64,000 bases of DNA, from positions 32,798-96,797 of the forward strand of contig CAZKJG010000013.1 of the NCBI GenBank assembly GCA_964553045.1. The letters run 5' to 3'. The DNA comes from JAWLEP01 sp964553045 (GTDB taxonomy: Bacteria > Fermentibacterota > Fermentibacteria > Fermentibacterales > JCC-6). The notes under the pieces are model-generated. The model was not told the origin of the DNA, did no database searches, and saw only the letters and a program-made list of their open reading frames with translations. Positions 55,360-63,916 of this stretch are shown piece after piece. The position numbers and the translations under genes were made by a program. How positions within the stretch are numbered: the stretch's first letter is position 1; each line of letters opens with the position of its first letter.

Positions 55360-56391
55360 TCAGAAGCGCTGGCCGGACAGGAACTGGAGGGTTCCCTGGG
55401 CGACCCCCAGCCCCAGGACAAGCATGTCCAGAAGGCAGAGGCCGGCGAAGGCGGGAAGGACCCCGACGCCCATGACCCTGCGGGCCATGGCGAAGAACGA
55501 CAGGTGGCAGGCCAGGGCGGCCGGCAGCAGCAGGCAGCAAACCAGCAGCGGCAGCCAGGGGCCGCCCAGCAGCAGGGCCAGCAGGCCGGCGGGCAGCAGC
55601 AGGGCAGCGGCCAGGGTGAGCAGTATGCTGAGGACCACCCGGCGGCTGTGGTGGGTGCCGGTCTCGCGGATGTTCACGTAGCGCTTCAGCAGCCGATTGC
55701 TGAAAGACCGCCATCCGCTCTTGGCCTGGGCCCGGGCCATCCGCAGCCGCCTGCGGACGAACTGGCCCGTGGTGTAGCTGGCCAGGTGGGTAACCTGCAG
55801 ATCCTTCCGCAGGACTATCCTCCCGCCCCGGTCGGCTATGGCGTAGCCCAGCTCCTCGTCCTCCACGGTGGGCTCGGGGATCCTGTCGTCGAAGCCGCCC
55901 AGATCGTCGAACACGTCTTTGCCGATGGCCGTGCACCAGGTGGCGGTGACGGCGGAGTCCTCCGGGTCGATCCGCGCCAGGGAGAAGTGGTAGTAGAGGT
56001 TCTGGTAGCGGGAGACCGGGTCCTTCGCCGGGCAGACGGGGGTGTAGAGGGTCTGCACCGCCTGGACGTCTCCGTCGCCGGCGAACTCCGCCCGGACCTC
56101 TTCCAGAAGTCCCCCGGGCACCGTGACGTCGGAGTCCAGGAACAGCAGTACCGGGGTTTCCGCCGCTTCCGCCCCCAGGTTGCGGGCGGCGGCGGGGCCC
56201 TTCCGGCCGCCGGTGGGAATGACCTCCGCCCCCAGCGACTCGGCCTGCCGGGCGGTTGTGTCGGTGGAGCCGTCGTCCACCACCAGGAGCCTGTCGTCTT
56301 CGGTGATCTGGCCGCGTATGGAGGACAGGCACGCCTCCAGGGTGTCCGAGGAGTTGTAGGCCGGAACTATCACCGTGACCGCTGGTTTCAA
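55360..56391 (-). CDS. Family 2 glycosyltransferase, membrane-anchored
   Basis: A 343-residue protein on the minus strand, paralogous to 53493-54503: 'AVTVIVPAYNSSDTLEACL', 'LLVVDDGSTDTTARQAES', 'LLFLDSDVTVPGGLLEEV', 'WCTAIGKDVFDDLGGFDDRI' and a C-terminus with about four helices. The TTG at 56391 is preferred because 'LKPAVTVIVPAYN' is the usual start; an upstream in-frame ATG at 56520 would add 43 residues of odd composition. Confidence 0.82.
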   Translation of the reverse strand: MKPAVTVIVPAYNSSDTLEACLSSIRGQITEDDRLLVVDDGSTDTTARQAESLGAEVIPTGGRKGPAAARNLGAEAAETPVLLFLDSDVTVPGGLLEEVRAEFAGDGDVQAVQTLYTPVCPAKDPVSRYQNLYYHFSLARIDPEDSAVTATWCTAIGKDVFDDLGGFDDRIPEPTVEDEELGYAIADRGGRIVLRKDLQVTHLASYTTGQFVRRRLRMARAQAKSGWRSFSNRLLKRYVNIRETGTHHSRRVVLSILLTLAAALLLPAGLLALLLGGPWLPLLVCCLLLPAALACHLSFFAMARRVMGVGVLPAFAGLCLLDMLVLGLGVAQGTLQFLSGQRF

Positions 56392-56549
56392 AGGATCACC
56401 GTCCGCGGGGAAAGAGCCTCTGCCATGACCCGCTGAGAATAGCCCAGGCTCGGGCGCGATGCAAGCCCGCCCCGATGATGGATGGCCGGCCGGCGACTTG
56501 TATATTGTAACGGTTTGCATTCCCCCGACCGGGCAGGAGGCTTTCGGGC

Positions 56550-58034
56550 TTGAAGGTAGTGCTGATGACCATGCCGGCGGTGTGGGAGCAGGACCAGCAC
56601 GATTTCATGAACAGGCGTCGGCGCCTGTTCCGCTGGCTGAGGATCCCGCCCCAGGTAAACGTGGTCCCCTCCCCCTCGCTGCTGTACCTGGCCCCCTTCC
56701 TGGAGGAGGACGGCCACGAGGTGGTCTACCTGGAGGGCCTCTTCTGCTCCCTGGAGAAGGTCCTGGAGAAGCTGGAAGAGCTTCGGCCCGACATGATCGG
56801 CATGACCCTCCTCAGCGTGGACTGGGAAAACGGCAGGGGGATGATAGACGAGATCAAGGACCGCTTCCCCGGCAGCGTAGTGGTGGCGGGAGGCATCCAT
56901 CCCACCCTCTGGAAGCGCCGCTGCCTGGAGGAGGCCGGGGGCATCGACTACATCGTCTACGGCGAGGGCGAGATTACCCTTCGCGAGCTGGCCCGGACCC
57001 TGGAGAAGGGCACAGACCCCGCGGAGGTGCGGGGCCTGGCCTTCCGCCGGGACGGGGAGATAGTCGTTACCCCGCCCAGGCCGCAGGTGGAGGACATCGA
57101 CAGCCTTCCATTCCCCGCCCACGGGCTGGTGGACATAGACCGCTACCTGCCCTCGCCCACCTTCTACAGGAGCCTGCCCCACGCCAACATCATCGGCGCC
57201 AGGGGCTGCCCGTACCAGTGCATATTCTGCCACACCGACCCGCACGTGCGGATGCGGTCGGCGGCGAACATCGCCGACGAGATCGAGGAGCTGTACCGGG
57301 AGCACGGCGTCCGGGACATCGCCTTCTGGGACGACACCTTCACCCTCTCCGAGAAGCGGGCCTTCGCCTTCTGCGAGGAGATGATCCGCCGGGACATCCA
57401 CGTGGACTGGGCCGTGAACGCCAGGGTGGACAGGATCAGCCGCCCCCTGCTGGAGAAGATGAAGGAGGCCGGCTGCTGGCGCGTCCTCTACGGCGTGGAG
57501 AGCGGGGTGCAGAAGAACCTGGACACCCTCCGCAAGGGCACCACCCTGAAGCAGATCCGGGAGGCGGTGTCCATGACCTCCGAGGCGGGGATCGAGGCCT
57601 ACGGGACCTTCATGTTCGGCATACCGGGGGAGACGTTCGAGGAGGGGTTGCAGACCATCGAGTTCGCCCTCTCCCTGGACCTGGACTACGCGGTTTTCGT
57701 TAACCTCACGCCGCTGCCGGGCACCGAGGTGTACCGCCGGCTGATGGAGGGCGAGATAAAGCCGGCCAAGTTCACAAAGAACCGGTTCAACTTCAAGAAC
57801 GTCTCCTTCGTCCCCGCGGGAATGACCGAGGAGCAGATACGCTACCTGATCCAGACCGGCCACCGCAGGTTCTACCTGCGGCCCGGCCTGATATGGAAGA
57901 AGATCCGCAGCATACGCACCCCCCTGGACCTGTGGAAGTACGTGAAGGGATTCCTTCTCCTGGCCACCGCCGAGTACGAGAAGCCCTGCCACGGGACGGA
58001 CCCCGCCTCCGCCGGGGCAGAGGGCGGGGAGTAG
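56550..58034 (+). CDS. B12-binding radical SAM protein
   Basis: The 494-residue protein is a close paralog of the gene at 52072. The cobalamin-like domain shows 'PSPSLLYLAPFLEEDGHEV' and 'VVVAGGIHPTLW'; the radical SAM cluster binds at Cys 220, 224 and 227 (RGCPYQCIFC); then 'EAGCWRVLYGVESGVQKNLDTL' in parts and 'TPLPGTEVYRRL'. The TTG start has CAGGAGG nine bases upstream. A TATATT box at 56501-56506 may be part of its promoter. Confidence 0.87.
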   Translation: MKVVLMTMPAVWEQDQHDFMNRRRRLFRWLRIPPQVNVVPSPSLLYLAPFLEEDGHEVVYLEGLFCSLEKVLEKLEELRPDMIGMTLLSVDWENGRGMIDEIKDRFPGSVVVAGGIHPTLWKRRCLEEAGGIDYIVYGEGEITLRELARTLEKGTDPAEVRGLAFRRDGEIVVTPPRPQVEDIDSLPFPAHGLVDIDRYLPSPTFYRSLPHANIIGARGCPYQCIFCHTDPHVRMRSAANIADEIEELYREHGVRDIAFWDDTFTLSEKRAFAFCEEMIRRDIHVDWAVNARVDRISRPLLEKMKEAGCWRVLYGVESGVQKNLDTLRKGTTLKQIREAVSMTSEAGIEAYGTFMFGIPGETFEEGLQTIEFALSLDLDYAVFVNLTPLPGTEVYRRLMEGEIKPAKFTKNRFNFKNVSFVPAGMTEEQIRYLIQTGHRRFYLRPGLIWKKIRSIRTPLDLWKYVKGFLLLATAEYEKPCHGTDPASAGAEGGE

Positions 58035-58039
58035 GGGCC

Positions 58040-59509
58040 TTGCGCCTGCTCCTGATACGCCCTCCGGTGGTGCACCTCAGGGCCGACTTCTACGGCAGCA
58101 TTCCGGGAATACCCTCGGGCCTCTGCTACCTGGCAGCGGCCGTGAGGGAGCAGGGAGCGGACGTGGATCTGCTGGACTGCTACGGCGAGGACCCCCACCG
58201 CTTCTACGGCTTCCGCCGCCGCTGGCGGGCCCGGGGGCTGAGGCCCGAGGAGGCCGCCCGGCGGGTGGACCCCGGCATCACGGCCGTGGGCATATCGGTG
58301 CACTGCGCCGCCGAGCACACCATGAGCGCCACTATCGTCGGTGAGATCAAGAGCCTCCATCCGGGGCTTCCCGTAATAGTGGGCGGCTACCACGCCACCT
58401 TCCTCCCCCGGGAGTTCGTGGAGGCGGGGGCGGACTACGTGGTGATGGGGGAGGGGGAGCGAAGGCTGCCCCGGCTGCTGCGGGCCCTGGAGGCGGGGGA
58501 TGATCCCTCCGGCCAGGAGGGCGTGGCAGGCAGGGGCTTCTGCAACCCCCGGACGTCGAAGTACACGGTGGACCTGGACTCCATGCCCCTGGCCGCCGTG
58601 GACCTGGTGGACCTGGAGGCCTACTGGAGCCTCGGCTACGGCCACGGACCGGTTCGGGAGCCCTACATGAGCATCCTCACCAGCCGCGGGTGCCCCTACG
58701 ACTGCGCATTCTGCCAGGCTCCCGGAATGTGCGGCCGCCGCTGGCTGGCCAAGTCGCCCGAAAGGGTGCTGGAGGAGATGCGACACCACATCGATACCTA
58801 CGGCGTGAGGGACTTTCACATACAGGACGAGAACTTCGGAGTGGACCGGGAGAGGGCCGAGGAGATCTGCCGTCAGCTGGCTGCGCTGGACCCGCCGATC
58901 AGCTTCTGCTTCCCCTCCGGGGTGAAGATGGAGACACTGGATGACCGTATGCTGGAGCTGCTGGCCGGGGCCGGGTGCCGCTACATCTCCATGTCCCCCG
59001 AGACCGGCTCCCGGCGGGTCCTGGAGCTGATGAACAAGACGGCCAACATCGAGCTGGTGCCCAGGCTGGTGCGCAGGGCCCGAAGCCTGGGTGTCCGGAC
59101 CTGCACCTTCTTCGTGGCAGGATACCCCGGGGAGACGGACGACGACCGCCGGGAGACCAGGGCCTACGTCCGCAGGCTGGCCCGGGTTGGCGCCGACGAG
59201 ATGGTGATGCCGGTGCTCACCCCTTTCCCGGCCACGGCCTCCATGGAGGAGCCCTCGCTGCAGGGCTGGACCGAGATCGACGAGCTCTGCTTCTCTCCGG
59301 TGTGGAGGAGCGACTACCGCAGGCTGGACCGCTACCGGATGGTCACATACCTGCACTTCTACGCGGTGAAGCTGCTGCACCATCCGCTGGCGGTGCTGCG
59401 GCAGCTGTGGAACGTGCTGACCGGCCGGTCGGAGACCAAGGGGGAGATGACGGCCCGCCGGCTGCCCCGCGACCTGCTGGACTCCCTGATGAGCGGGCTG
59501 AGAAGATGA
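58040..59509 (+). CDS. B12-binding radical SAM protein
   Basis: A 489-residue protein of the same superfamily but less similar: 'LLLIRPPVVHLRADFYGSIP', 'PSGLCYLAAAVREQGADVDLL', 'VIVGGYHATFLPREF', 'DYVVMGEGE' and the Fe-S motif at Cys 218, 222 and 225 (RGCPYDCAFC). 'AGCRYISMSPETGSRRVLELM' and 'CTFFVAGYPGETDDDRRETRAY' follow. TTG start six bases after the previous gene. It overlaps the next gene by ATGA. Such proteins methylate or rearrange unactivated carbons in lipids, hopanoids or glycans; the substrate is unknown. Confidence 0.87.
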   Translation: MRLLLIRPPVVHLRADFYGSIPGIPSGLCYLAAAVREQGADVDLLDCYGEDPHRFYGFRRRWRARGLRPEEAARRVDPGITAVGISVHCAAEHTMSATIVGEIKSLHPGLPVIVGGYHATFLPREFVEAGADYVVMGEGERRLPRLLRALEAGDDPSGQEGVAGRGFCNPRTSKYTVDLDSMPLAAVDLVDLEAYWSLGYGHGPVREPYMSILTSRGCPYDCAFCQAPGMCGRRWLAKSPERVLEEMRHHIDTYGVRDFHIQDENFGVDRERAEEICRQLAALDPPISFCFPSGVKMETLDDRMLELLAGAGCRYISMSPETGSRRVLELMNKTANIELVPRLVRRARSLGVRTCTFFVAGYPGETDDDRRETRAYVRRLARVGADEMVMPVLTPFPATASMEEPSLQGWTEIDELCFSPVWRSDYRRLDRYRMVTYLHFYAVKLLHHPLAVLRQLWNVLTGRSETKGEMTARRLPRDLLDSLMSGLRR

Positions 59510-60336
59510 GGGCGGAGACCTGGGCCGGAGCCGCCGTCCTAGCGGGCTACCTGGCATCCGATCTGGTTCTGGACCCTCCTGCATCCTCCCTGGCCATCGC
59601 CGGCCTGGGCCTGGCGGAGTTCCTGGTGCTGCTGGCCGCGGGGAAGAGGGAGCCCTTCCTGCTGGCCGAAGGGGCGGCCCTGGGAGCGGTGGACTACGCG
59701 GCGATGCTGGTGGGTACCGCCGGGGCCGGGGTGATGCTGCTGGAGCTGGCCGGCGGGGTCGCACTCCTGGCCAGCTCCCTGGCGGGAAGGCCGCTTCTGG
59801 CCCGCTACGCCCGACGCGTGCCCCTGCTGCCGTCAGGCGGCGGCATGATCGAGCGGGTCAACCTGGCCTTGGGGGTGCTGCTGCTGGTCCACGGCGCAGC
59901 AATGCTGGCCATGACACTGACCGGCGGGGTTCGAACACTTCCGGCGGTGGCGCTTTTCCTGCTGCTCTACGCCGCGGTGCTGGTTCTGATGAGGCGGGCC
60001 GTCCGGCGGGAGGCGGCCAGGGCGCTTCCCAGGATCACCGGCGCCGGTGACGGACCCGCAGTCCTTCGGGCGGGGGACAGCGTGCTTGCGGAGCTGGACC
60101 TGGAGGGGAGCAGGATAGTCATGGTGAGGGGCCTGAGGCCCGTCGGGGAAGGAACCGGACCCGCCGACCTGCTGCGTCCGCTGGAGACGGCACTGGCCGT
60201 GGCCGGCGCCAGGACCGTGAGATTCGAGGAGTGGCCGGGGGAGGAGATCCAGCTGGAGATCGCAGGCTACCACCGGGTGGAAGGGGTCTGGCAGAAGGTG
60301 CTGCCGCTTGCCGCCGGAAGGAGGGTTTCCCCTTGA
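59506..60336 (+). CDS. Membrane protein with a C-terminal soluble domain, unknown
   Basis: A 276-residue protein. Residues 1-160 hold about six helices (short, Ala/Leu-rich); residues 185-276 are a soluble beta-rich part (SVLAELDLEGSRIVMVRGLRPVG... to ...YHRVEGVWQKVLP). I do not recognise either. It overlaps its neighbours by ATGA and TTGA, so it is translated with the radical SAM gene and the PermA-type gene. Confidence 0.6.
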   Translation: MRAETWAGAAVLAGYLASDLVLDPPASSLAIAGLGLAEFLVLLAAGKREPFLLAEGAALGAVDYAAMLVGTAGAGVMLLELAGGVALLASSLAGRPLLARYARRVPLLPSGGGMIERVNLALGVLLLVHGAAMLAMTLTGGVRTLPAVALFLLLYAAVLVLMRRAVRREAARALPRITGAGDGPAVLRAGDSVLAELDLEGSRIVMVRGLRPVGEGTGPADLLRPLETALAVAGARTVRFEEWPGEEIQLEIAGYHRVEGVWQKVLPLAAGRRVSP

Positions 60337-61541
60337 GCTCGGATGAGAGACAGAAGCAGCGCTGGGACTACGTTCTCATGGCCCTGTCGGTCCTGCTGGG
60401 CGCGGCGCTGCTCTACAGCGCCAGGGCGGTCTGGCACCCCCTGGTTCTGCTGGGTGTCTCCGCCCTGCTCCTCTGGCCGTACAGGGACAATACCGCCGTA
60501 TCCAGGGTCCTGCTGGCAATGGCCGCCGTTGGCTTCATCTGGGCGTTGAGCGAGGTCTCCGACCTGCTGGCCCCGCTCTTCGCCGCCCTGGCCCTGGCCT
60601 ACGTCTTCGCGCCCCTGGCCAGGTGGCTGTCGGCGGCCACCAGAAGGTGGGGCTTCCTGCGTCTTCGAAGCTCGGCGGTGGCCCTGGTCCTGAGCCTGCT
60701 GATCCTGGCCCTGATCGGGCTGACTGGGGCCCAGATCGGCAGCCTGCTGGTCAGGCAGTCCGACGAGCTGGTGGATCTGGTGGACAGGGCGGAGACCTAC
60801 ATCAGCCAGGATCTACGCGGCCCTTCCGAGGGCACCGGAATCACCGCCGCACTGGTGCGGGGGGCGGTGGACGCCGTAGAGCAGATCACCCAGAGGATTC
60901 CCCAGCTGTCCCGGTCACTTCTGACCAGTGTGGGGGGCGTTCTCACCGGAGCCCTGGGCGTGCTGATCACCCTGCTGTTCTTCTACTACCTGATGAAGGA
61001 CTACAACATCCTCCGGCACGGCTTCCGGGAGCGCTACCTGCCGGACTCGGTGAACAGGTTCCTGGGCAAGCGGATGAGCCGGATCAACGGCATACTACGC
61101 AGCTTCCTGCGGGGCTACCTGATAACGAGCTCCATAGTGTTCCTGCTGACCCTGGGGCTGCTGCTGTCCTTCGGCATCGAGATAGCGTTCCTGCTGGCGC
61201 TGCTGGCCGGCCTGCTGAACATCGTGCCCATCGTCGGCTTCTGGCTCACTACTGTCCTGATCCTGCTGGTGGCCATGGCCACCGGCCATGACTGGACCAC
61301 GCTCTTCCTCCTGTGGGCGGGACTGGCGGCTATCAACATCCTGGAGGGCAACTTCCTGGCGCCGAGAATAGTGGGCCGCAAGGTGGGTCTTCACCCGGTG
61401 GCGGTGATACTGAGCATAGGCATCTTCGGCCGGCTCCTGGGCGTGGTGGGGATTCTGCTGGGCATACCCCTGGCCGCCATACTGTCCCGGGAGTGGGAGG
61501 ACTTCCTGCGCCGCCGCAAATCGGTGCCTGACGTTAACTAG
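60333..61541 (+). CDS. AI-2E/PermA family transporter
   Basis: The 402-residue protein has about seven helices and the family blocks: 'LLAPLFAALALAYVFAPLARWL', the 'LLTSVGGVLTGALGVLITLLFFYYLMKDY' core, and 'NILEGNFLAPRIVGRKVGLHPVAVILSI', which is the PF01594 signature. These proteins export small molecules such as AI-2; substrate here is unknown. TTG start with AAGGAGGG seven bases upstream. The last five codons and the TAG are inside the palindromic repeat at 61524, so the C-terminal residues (VPDVN) are repeat-derived. Confidence 0.9.
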   Translation: MSSDERQKQRWDYVLMALSVLLGAALLYSARAVWHPLVLLGVSALLLWPYRDNTAVSRVLLAMAAVGFIWALSEVSDLLAPLFAALALAYVFAPLARWLSAATRRWGFLRLRSSAVALVLSLLILALIGLTGAQIGSLLVRQSDELVDLVDRAETYISQDLRGPSEGTGITAALVRGAVDAVEQITQRIPQLSRSLLTSVGGVLTGALGVLITLLFFYYLMKDYNILRHGFRERYLPDSVNRFLGKRMSRINGILRSFLRGYLITSSIVFLLTLGLLLSFGIEIAFLLALLAGLLNIVPIVGFWLTTVLILLVAMATGHDWTTLFLLWAGLAAINILEGNFLAPRIVGRKVGLHPVAVILSIGIFGRLLGVVGILLGIPLAAILSREWEDFLRRRKSVPDVN

Positions 61542-61623
61542 TCAACTATTTTTCGTAGCCGATGCTTCCCCAGCCGTGCTTGGGTGAAGTCGGAAAAATA
61601 GTTGACTAGTTAACGTCAGGCAC
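61524..61623. repeat. MITE/REP-like palindrome with perfect 31-bp arms
   Basis: Arms at 61524-61554 and 61593-61623 are perfect inverted copies (31 of 31), separated by a 38-base loop. Each arm begins with GTGCCTGACGTTAACTAG. It lies between the convergent PermA-type and sulfite-oxidase-like genes, overlaps the stop of the first, and contains no open frame. Confidence 0.85.
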
Positions 61624-61638
61624 TGCTCTCAGGCGCCG

Positions 61639-62265
61639 CTATTGATAGCGCTGCTCCCGCCAGGGGTCACCGCGCATGTGGTAGCCGTGGGACTCCCAGT
61701 AGCCGGGGTCGTCGGTCTCCCGCAGCTCCAGTCCGGTAACCCACTTTGCCGCCTTCCAGGCGTAGAGGTGGGGCACTATCAGCCTTGCCGGGTAGCCGTG
61801 CTCCGCCGTCAGGGGCCTTCCGTTGAAGCCGGTGACCAGCATCACGCCGGGGGTGAGGAAGTCCTCCAGCAGCACGTTGGTGGTGTAGCCGTCGGCGCAG
61901 TGGACCATCACAGACACGGCGGCACTGTCCGGATGGGCCAGCTCCATGAGGGTCGAGCCTTCCACGCCGGTCCAGCTGTCACCCAGCCGCGACCAGCCGG
62001 TGACGCAGTGGAAGTCCTCCACGCGGGTGGTGCTGGGAAGTCGGCCGAACTCCTCCCAGGTCAGCGTGGTGTCGTTCTCCACCGCCCCCCAGATCCGGAG
62101 CTCCCAGTCGTCGGTTGTCAGGTACTGGCTGCCCCGAAACGAGAAGACCGGGAACTCGTCCTCCAGCACCCGCTGGCCCGGGGGTACCCGGTCTCCGGAA
62201 CTGTCCTGCGCGCAGGCCACAGCGGCCAGCAGCAGGGTGGCCAGCAGGTACCTGCCCGTACGCAT
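61639..62265 (-). CDS. Sulfite-oxidase-like molybdopterin lipoprotein
   Basis: The 208-residue protein has a lipobox-type N-terminus (AAVAC, Cys 18) and an oxidoreductase molybdopterin-binding domain: 'EDFHCVTGWSRLGDSWTGV' with Cys 87 as the probable Mo ligand, 'VSVMVHCADGYTTNVLLEDF' and 'YPARLIVPHLYAWKAAKWVTGLEL'. The core domain matches YedY/MsrP-type enzymes without the dimerisation domain. Export as a lipoprotein with a bound Mo cofactor would normally need Tat; no RR motif is seen. It overlaps the next gene by one base (TGATG). Confidence 0.85.
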   Translation of the reverse strand: MRTGRYLLATLLLAAVACAQDSSGDRVPPGQRVLEDEFPVFSFRGSQYLTTDDWELRIWGAVENDTTLTWEEFGRLPSTTRVEDFHCVTGWSRLGDSWTGVEGSTLMELAHPDSAAVSVMVHCADGYTTNVLLEDFLTPGVMLVTGFNGRPLTAEHGYPARLIVPHLYAWKAAKWVTGLELRETDDPGYWESHGYHMRGDPWREQRYQ

Positions 62266-62753
62266 CAGCCCGGGTTGCCTATGAACGACTGCTTGAGCCT
62301 CTCGGTCTTGTCCTTGAGCTCGCGGTTCATGACCGCCACCGTCGTGAACGCCTCGTCGGCGAACCTCAGTCGCTGTATGAGCACCTTGCTGAGGCCGTAG
62401 AGGAACCTGGCGGCCACGAACGGCTCCTCCACCATGAAGTGGACGAAGCGCTCCTTGCTCATCTTGTAGAGGGTGAGATCTTCCGAGGCCATCACGGTGG
62501 CCGACCTCGGCCCCTCGTATATGAAGGACATCTCGCCGAAAACGTCGCCCTCGTCGAATACGGCCAGCGGCACCTGGTCCTCGTCCCACTCGTCCACGGC
62601 CTTGGCCTTGCCGGACTTCACGACGAAGAGGTCCGTGGACTCCTCGCCCTTCTTGACGATCACGTCTCCCGCCTTGAACTGCACCTCTTCGCATCCGCCC
62701 AGAAAGGTGTCCTTCTCAGAGGCCTCCAGGACCGAGAAAAACAGGTTAGACAC
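62265..62753 (-). CDS. Cyclic nucleotide-binding domain protein
   Basis: A 162-residue protein with a single cNMP-binding domain: 'VQFKAGDVIVKKGEESTDLFVVKSG', 'VFDEGDVFGEMSFIYEGPRSATVMASEDLTLYKM'. The phosphate-binding cassette is FGEMSFIYEGPRSATV (family FGE-x-x-L...R-x-A-x-V). A helical C-terminus without a DNA-binding helix-turn-helix follows, so it is unlikely to be a CRP-type factor. GTG start with AAGGAG seven bases upstream. Confidence 0.85.
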   Translation of the reverse strand: MSNLFFSVLEASEKDTFLGGCEEVQFKAGDVIVKKGEESTDLFVVKSGKAKAVDEWDEDQVPLAVFDEGDVFGEMSFIYEGPRSATVMASEDLTLYKMSKERFVHFMVEEPFVAARFLYGLSKVLIQRLRFADEAFTTVAVMNRELKDKTERLKQSFIGNPG

Positions 62754-62842
62754 AGGCAGCTCCTTCCATCTGTTGTTGCGCCCATCCTCCTACCGCAGAG
62801 TACAATCGTACCCACGGGTCAATCTTCAGGCAAGTCCGTCGC

Positions 62843-63916
62843 TCAAGGTACCGCCCTGACTCTCTCGCCTTCCGATACCCTGAACTGGCCCTCCACCACG
62901 ACCGAGTCCCCCGGCTCGAGGCCCGAGGCGATCTGAACCCGGCCCCGGTTGGAGATTCCGGTCTCCACGGGCATGACACGGGCCGTACCGTCCTTCACGG
63001 TAACCAGCTCGAATCCGTCCATCGTGCGACGAAGGGCTATCTCCGGGACCACCAGCGCACTCTCGGCTGTCTGAACCGCGACGGCGGCGCGGCCGGTCAT
63101 GCCCGGCATCAGATCGCCTTCGGCATTGTCGAGCGCTATGCGGACCGGCACCAGACCGGATACCGGATCCACGGATCTGGCCGCCGAGCTGACCACCCCC
63201 GGGTAGTTGCGTCCGTCGTAGGCCGTGATCGATACGTATGCGGGAAGGTTCGAATGCAGCCGGGGAAGGTGGCGCTCGGGAAGGAGCACCTTGGCCATGA
63301 GGGCGGAGGAGTTGGCGATGGAGAGGATGGGGCCGCTCCCCGCCATGTTTCCCTCCTGGGCCCATATGCGCCCGATCCTGCCGTCGAAGGGAGCGTCGAT
63401 GTAGGCGTTGGCCCTGGTGCTCAGGGCCTGCTGGTTGCCGGCGTAGGCCTGCTGCAGCTGAGCCTGCGCCGATTCCAGGGCGGCCTCTGCTCCGTCCACC
63501 TGCTGCTCGCTAACGGCTCCGGCCTCGTACAGGGAGCGGATCCTGTCGTAGTTCTTCCGGGCGTTGTCCAGGTTGGCCCTGGCCGCCGCTATGGCGGCCT
63601 GTGCGGTGGTGACCCCCGCGCTCACCTGCCGGTCGGTGGTCAGGCGGACCAGGTGCTGGCCCGACGTAACGCTGTCGCCTTCCGTTACCATGACCTCCCG
63701 GATCCGGCCTCCCATGGCGGGGTAGATGAGGGCCTCGTCCGTGCCCTCGAGCCTGGTGGCCGCGTAGACCTCCTCGGTTATCTGTTCCGGCTCCATCACC
63801 TTGACCGTAACCGGTACGGGACCTTCCTCCTCCTCCCGTGCGCCGCCCGGTCCGCAGGCTGCCAGCAGCAGGGCGGCGGCCGCCGGGACGACAGGTGAGA
63901 TACTGCGATGCATCAT
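62843..63916 (-). CDS. RND-type efflux membrane fusion lipoprotein
   Basis: The 357-residue protein has a lipobox (LLAAC, Cys 21), an acidic linker, the split biotinyl-lipoyl motif ('PAMGGRIREVMVTEGDSVTSGQHLVRL' ... 'IDAPFDGRIGRIWAQEGNMAGSG'), an alpha-helical hairpin (residues 95-165) and beta domains with 'SGLVPVRIALDNAEGDLMPGMTGRAAV'. It links an inner-membrane pump to TolC. The ATG at 63916 overlaps the upstream TolC-type stop (TGATG); the earlier TTG at 63919 is unlikely. Confidence 0.92.
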   Translation of the reverse strand: MMHRSISPVVPAAAALLLAACGPGGAREEEEGPVPVTVKVMEPEQITEEVYAATRLEGTDEALIYPAMGGRIREVMVTEGDSVTSGQHLVRLTTDRQVSAGVTTAQAAIAAARANLDNARKNYDRIRSLYEAGAVSEQQVDGAEAALESAQAQLQQAYAGNQQALSTRANAYIDAPFDGRIGRIWAQEGNMAGSGPILSIANSSALMAKVLLPERHLPRLHSNLPAYVSITAYDGRNYPGVVSSAARSVDPVSGLVPVRIALDNAEGDLMPGMTGRAAVAVQTAESALVVPEIALRRTMDGFELVTVKDGTARVMPVETGISNRGRVQIASGLEPGDSVVVEGQFRVSEGERVRAVP

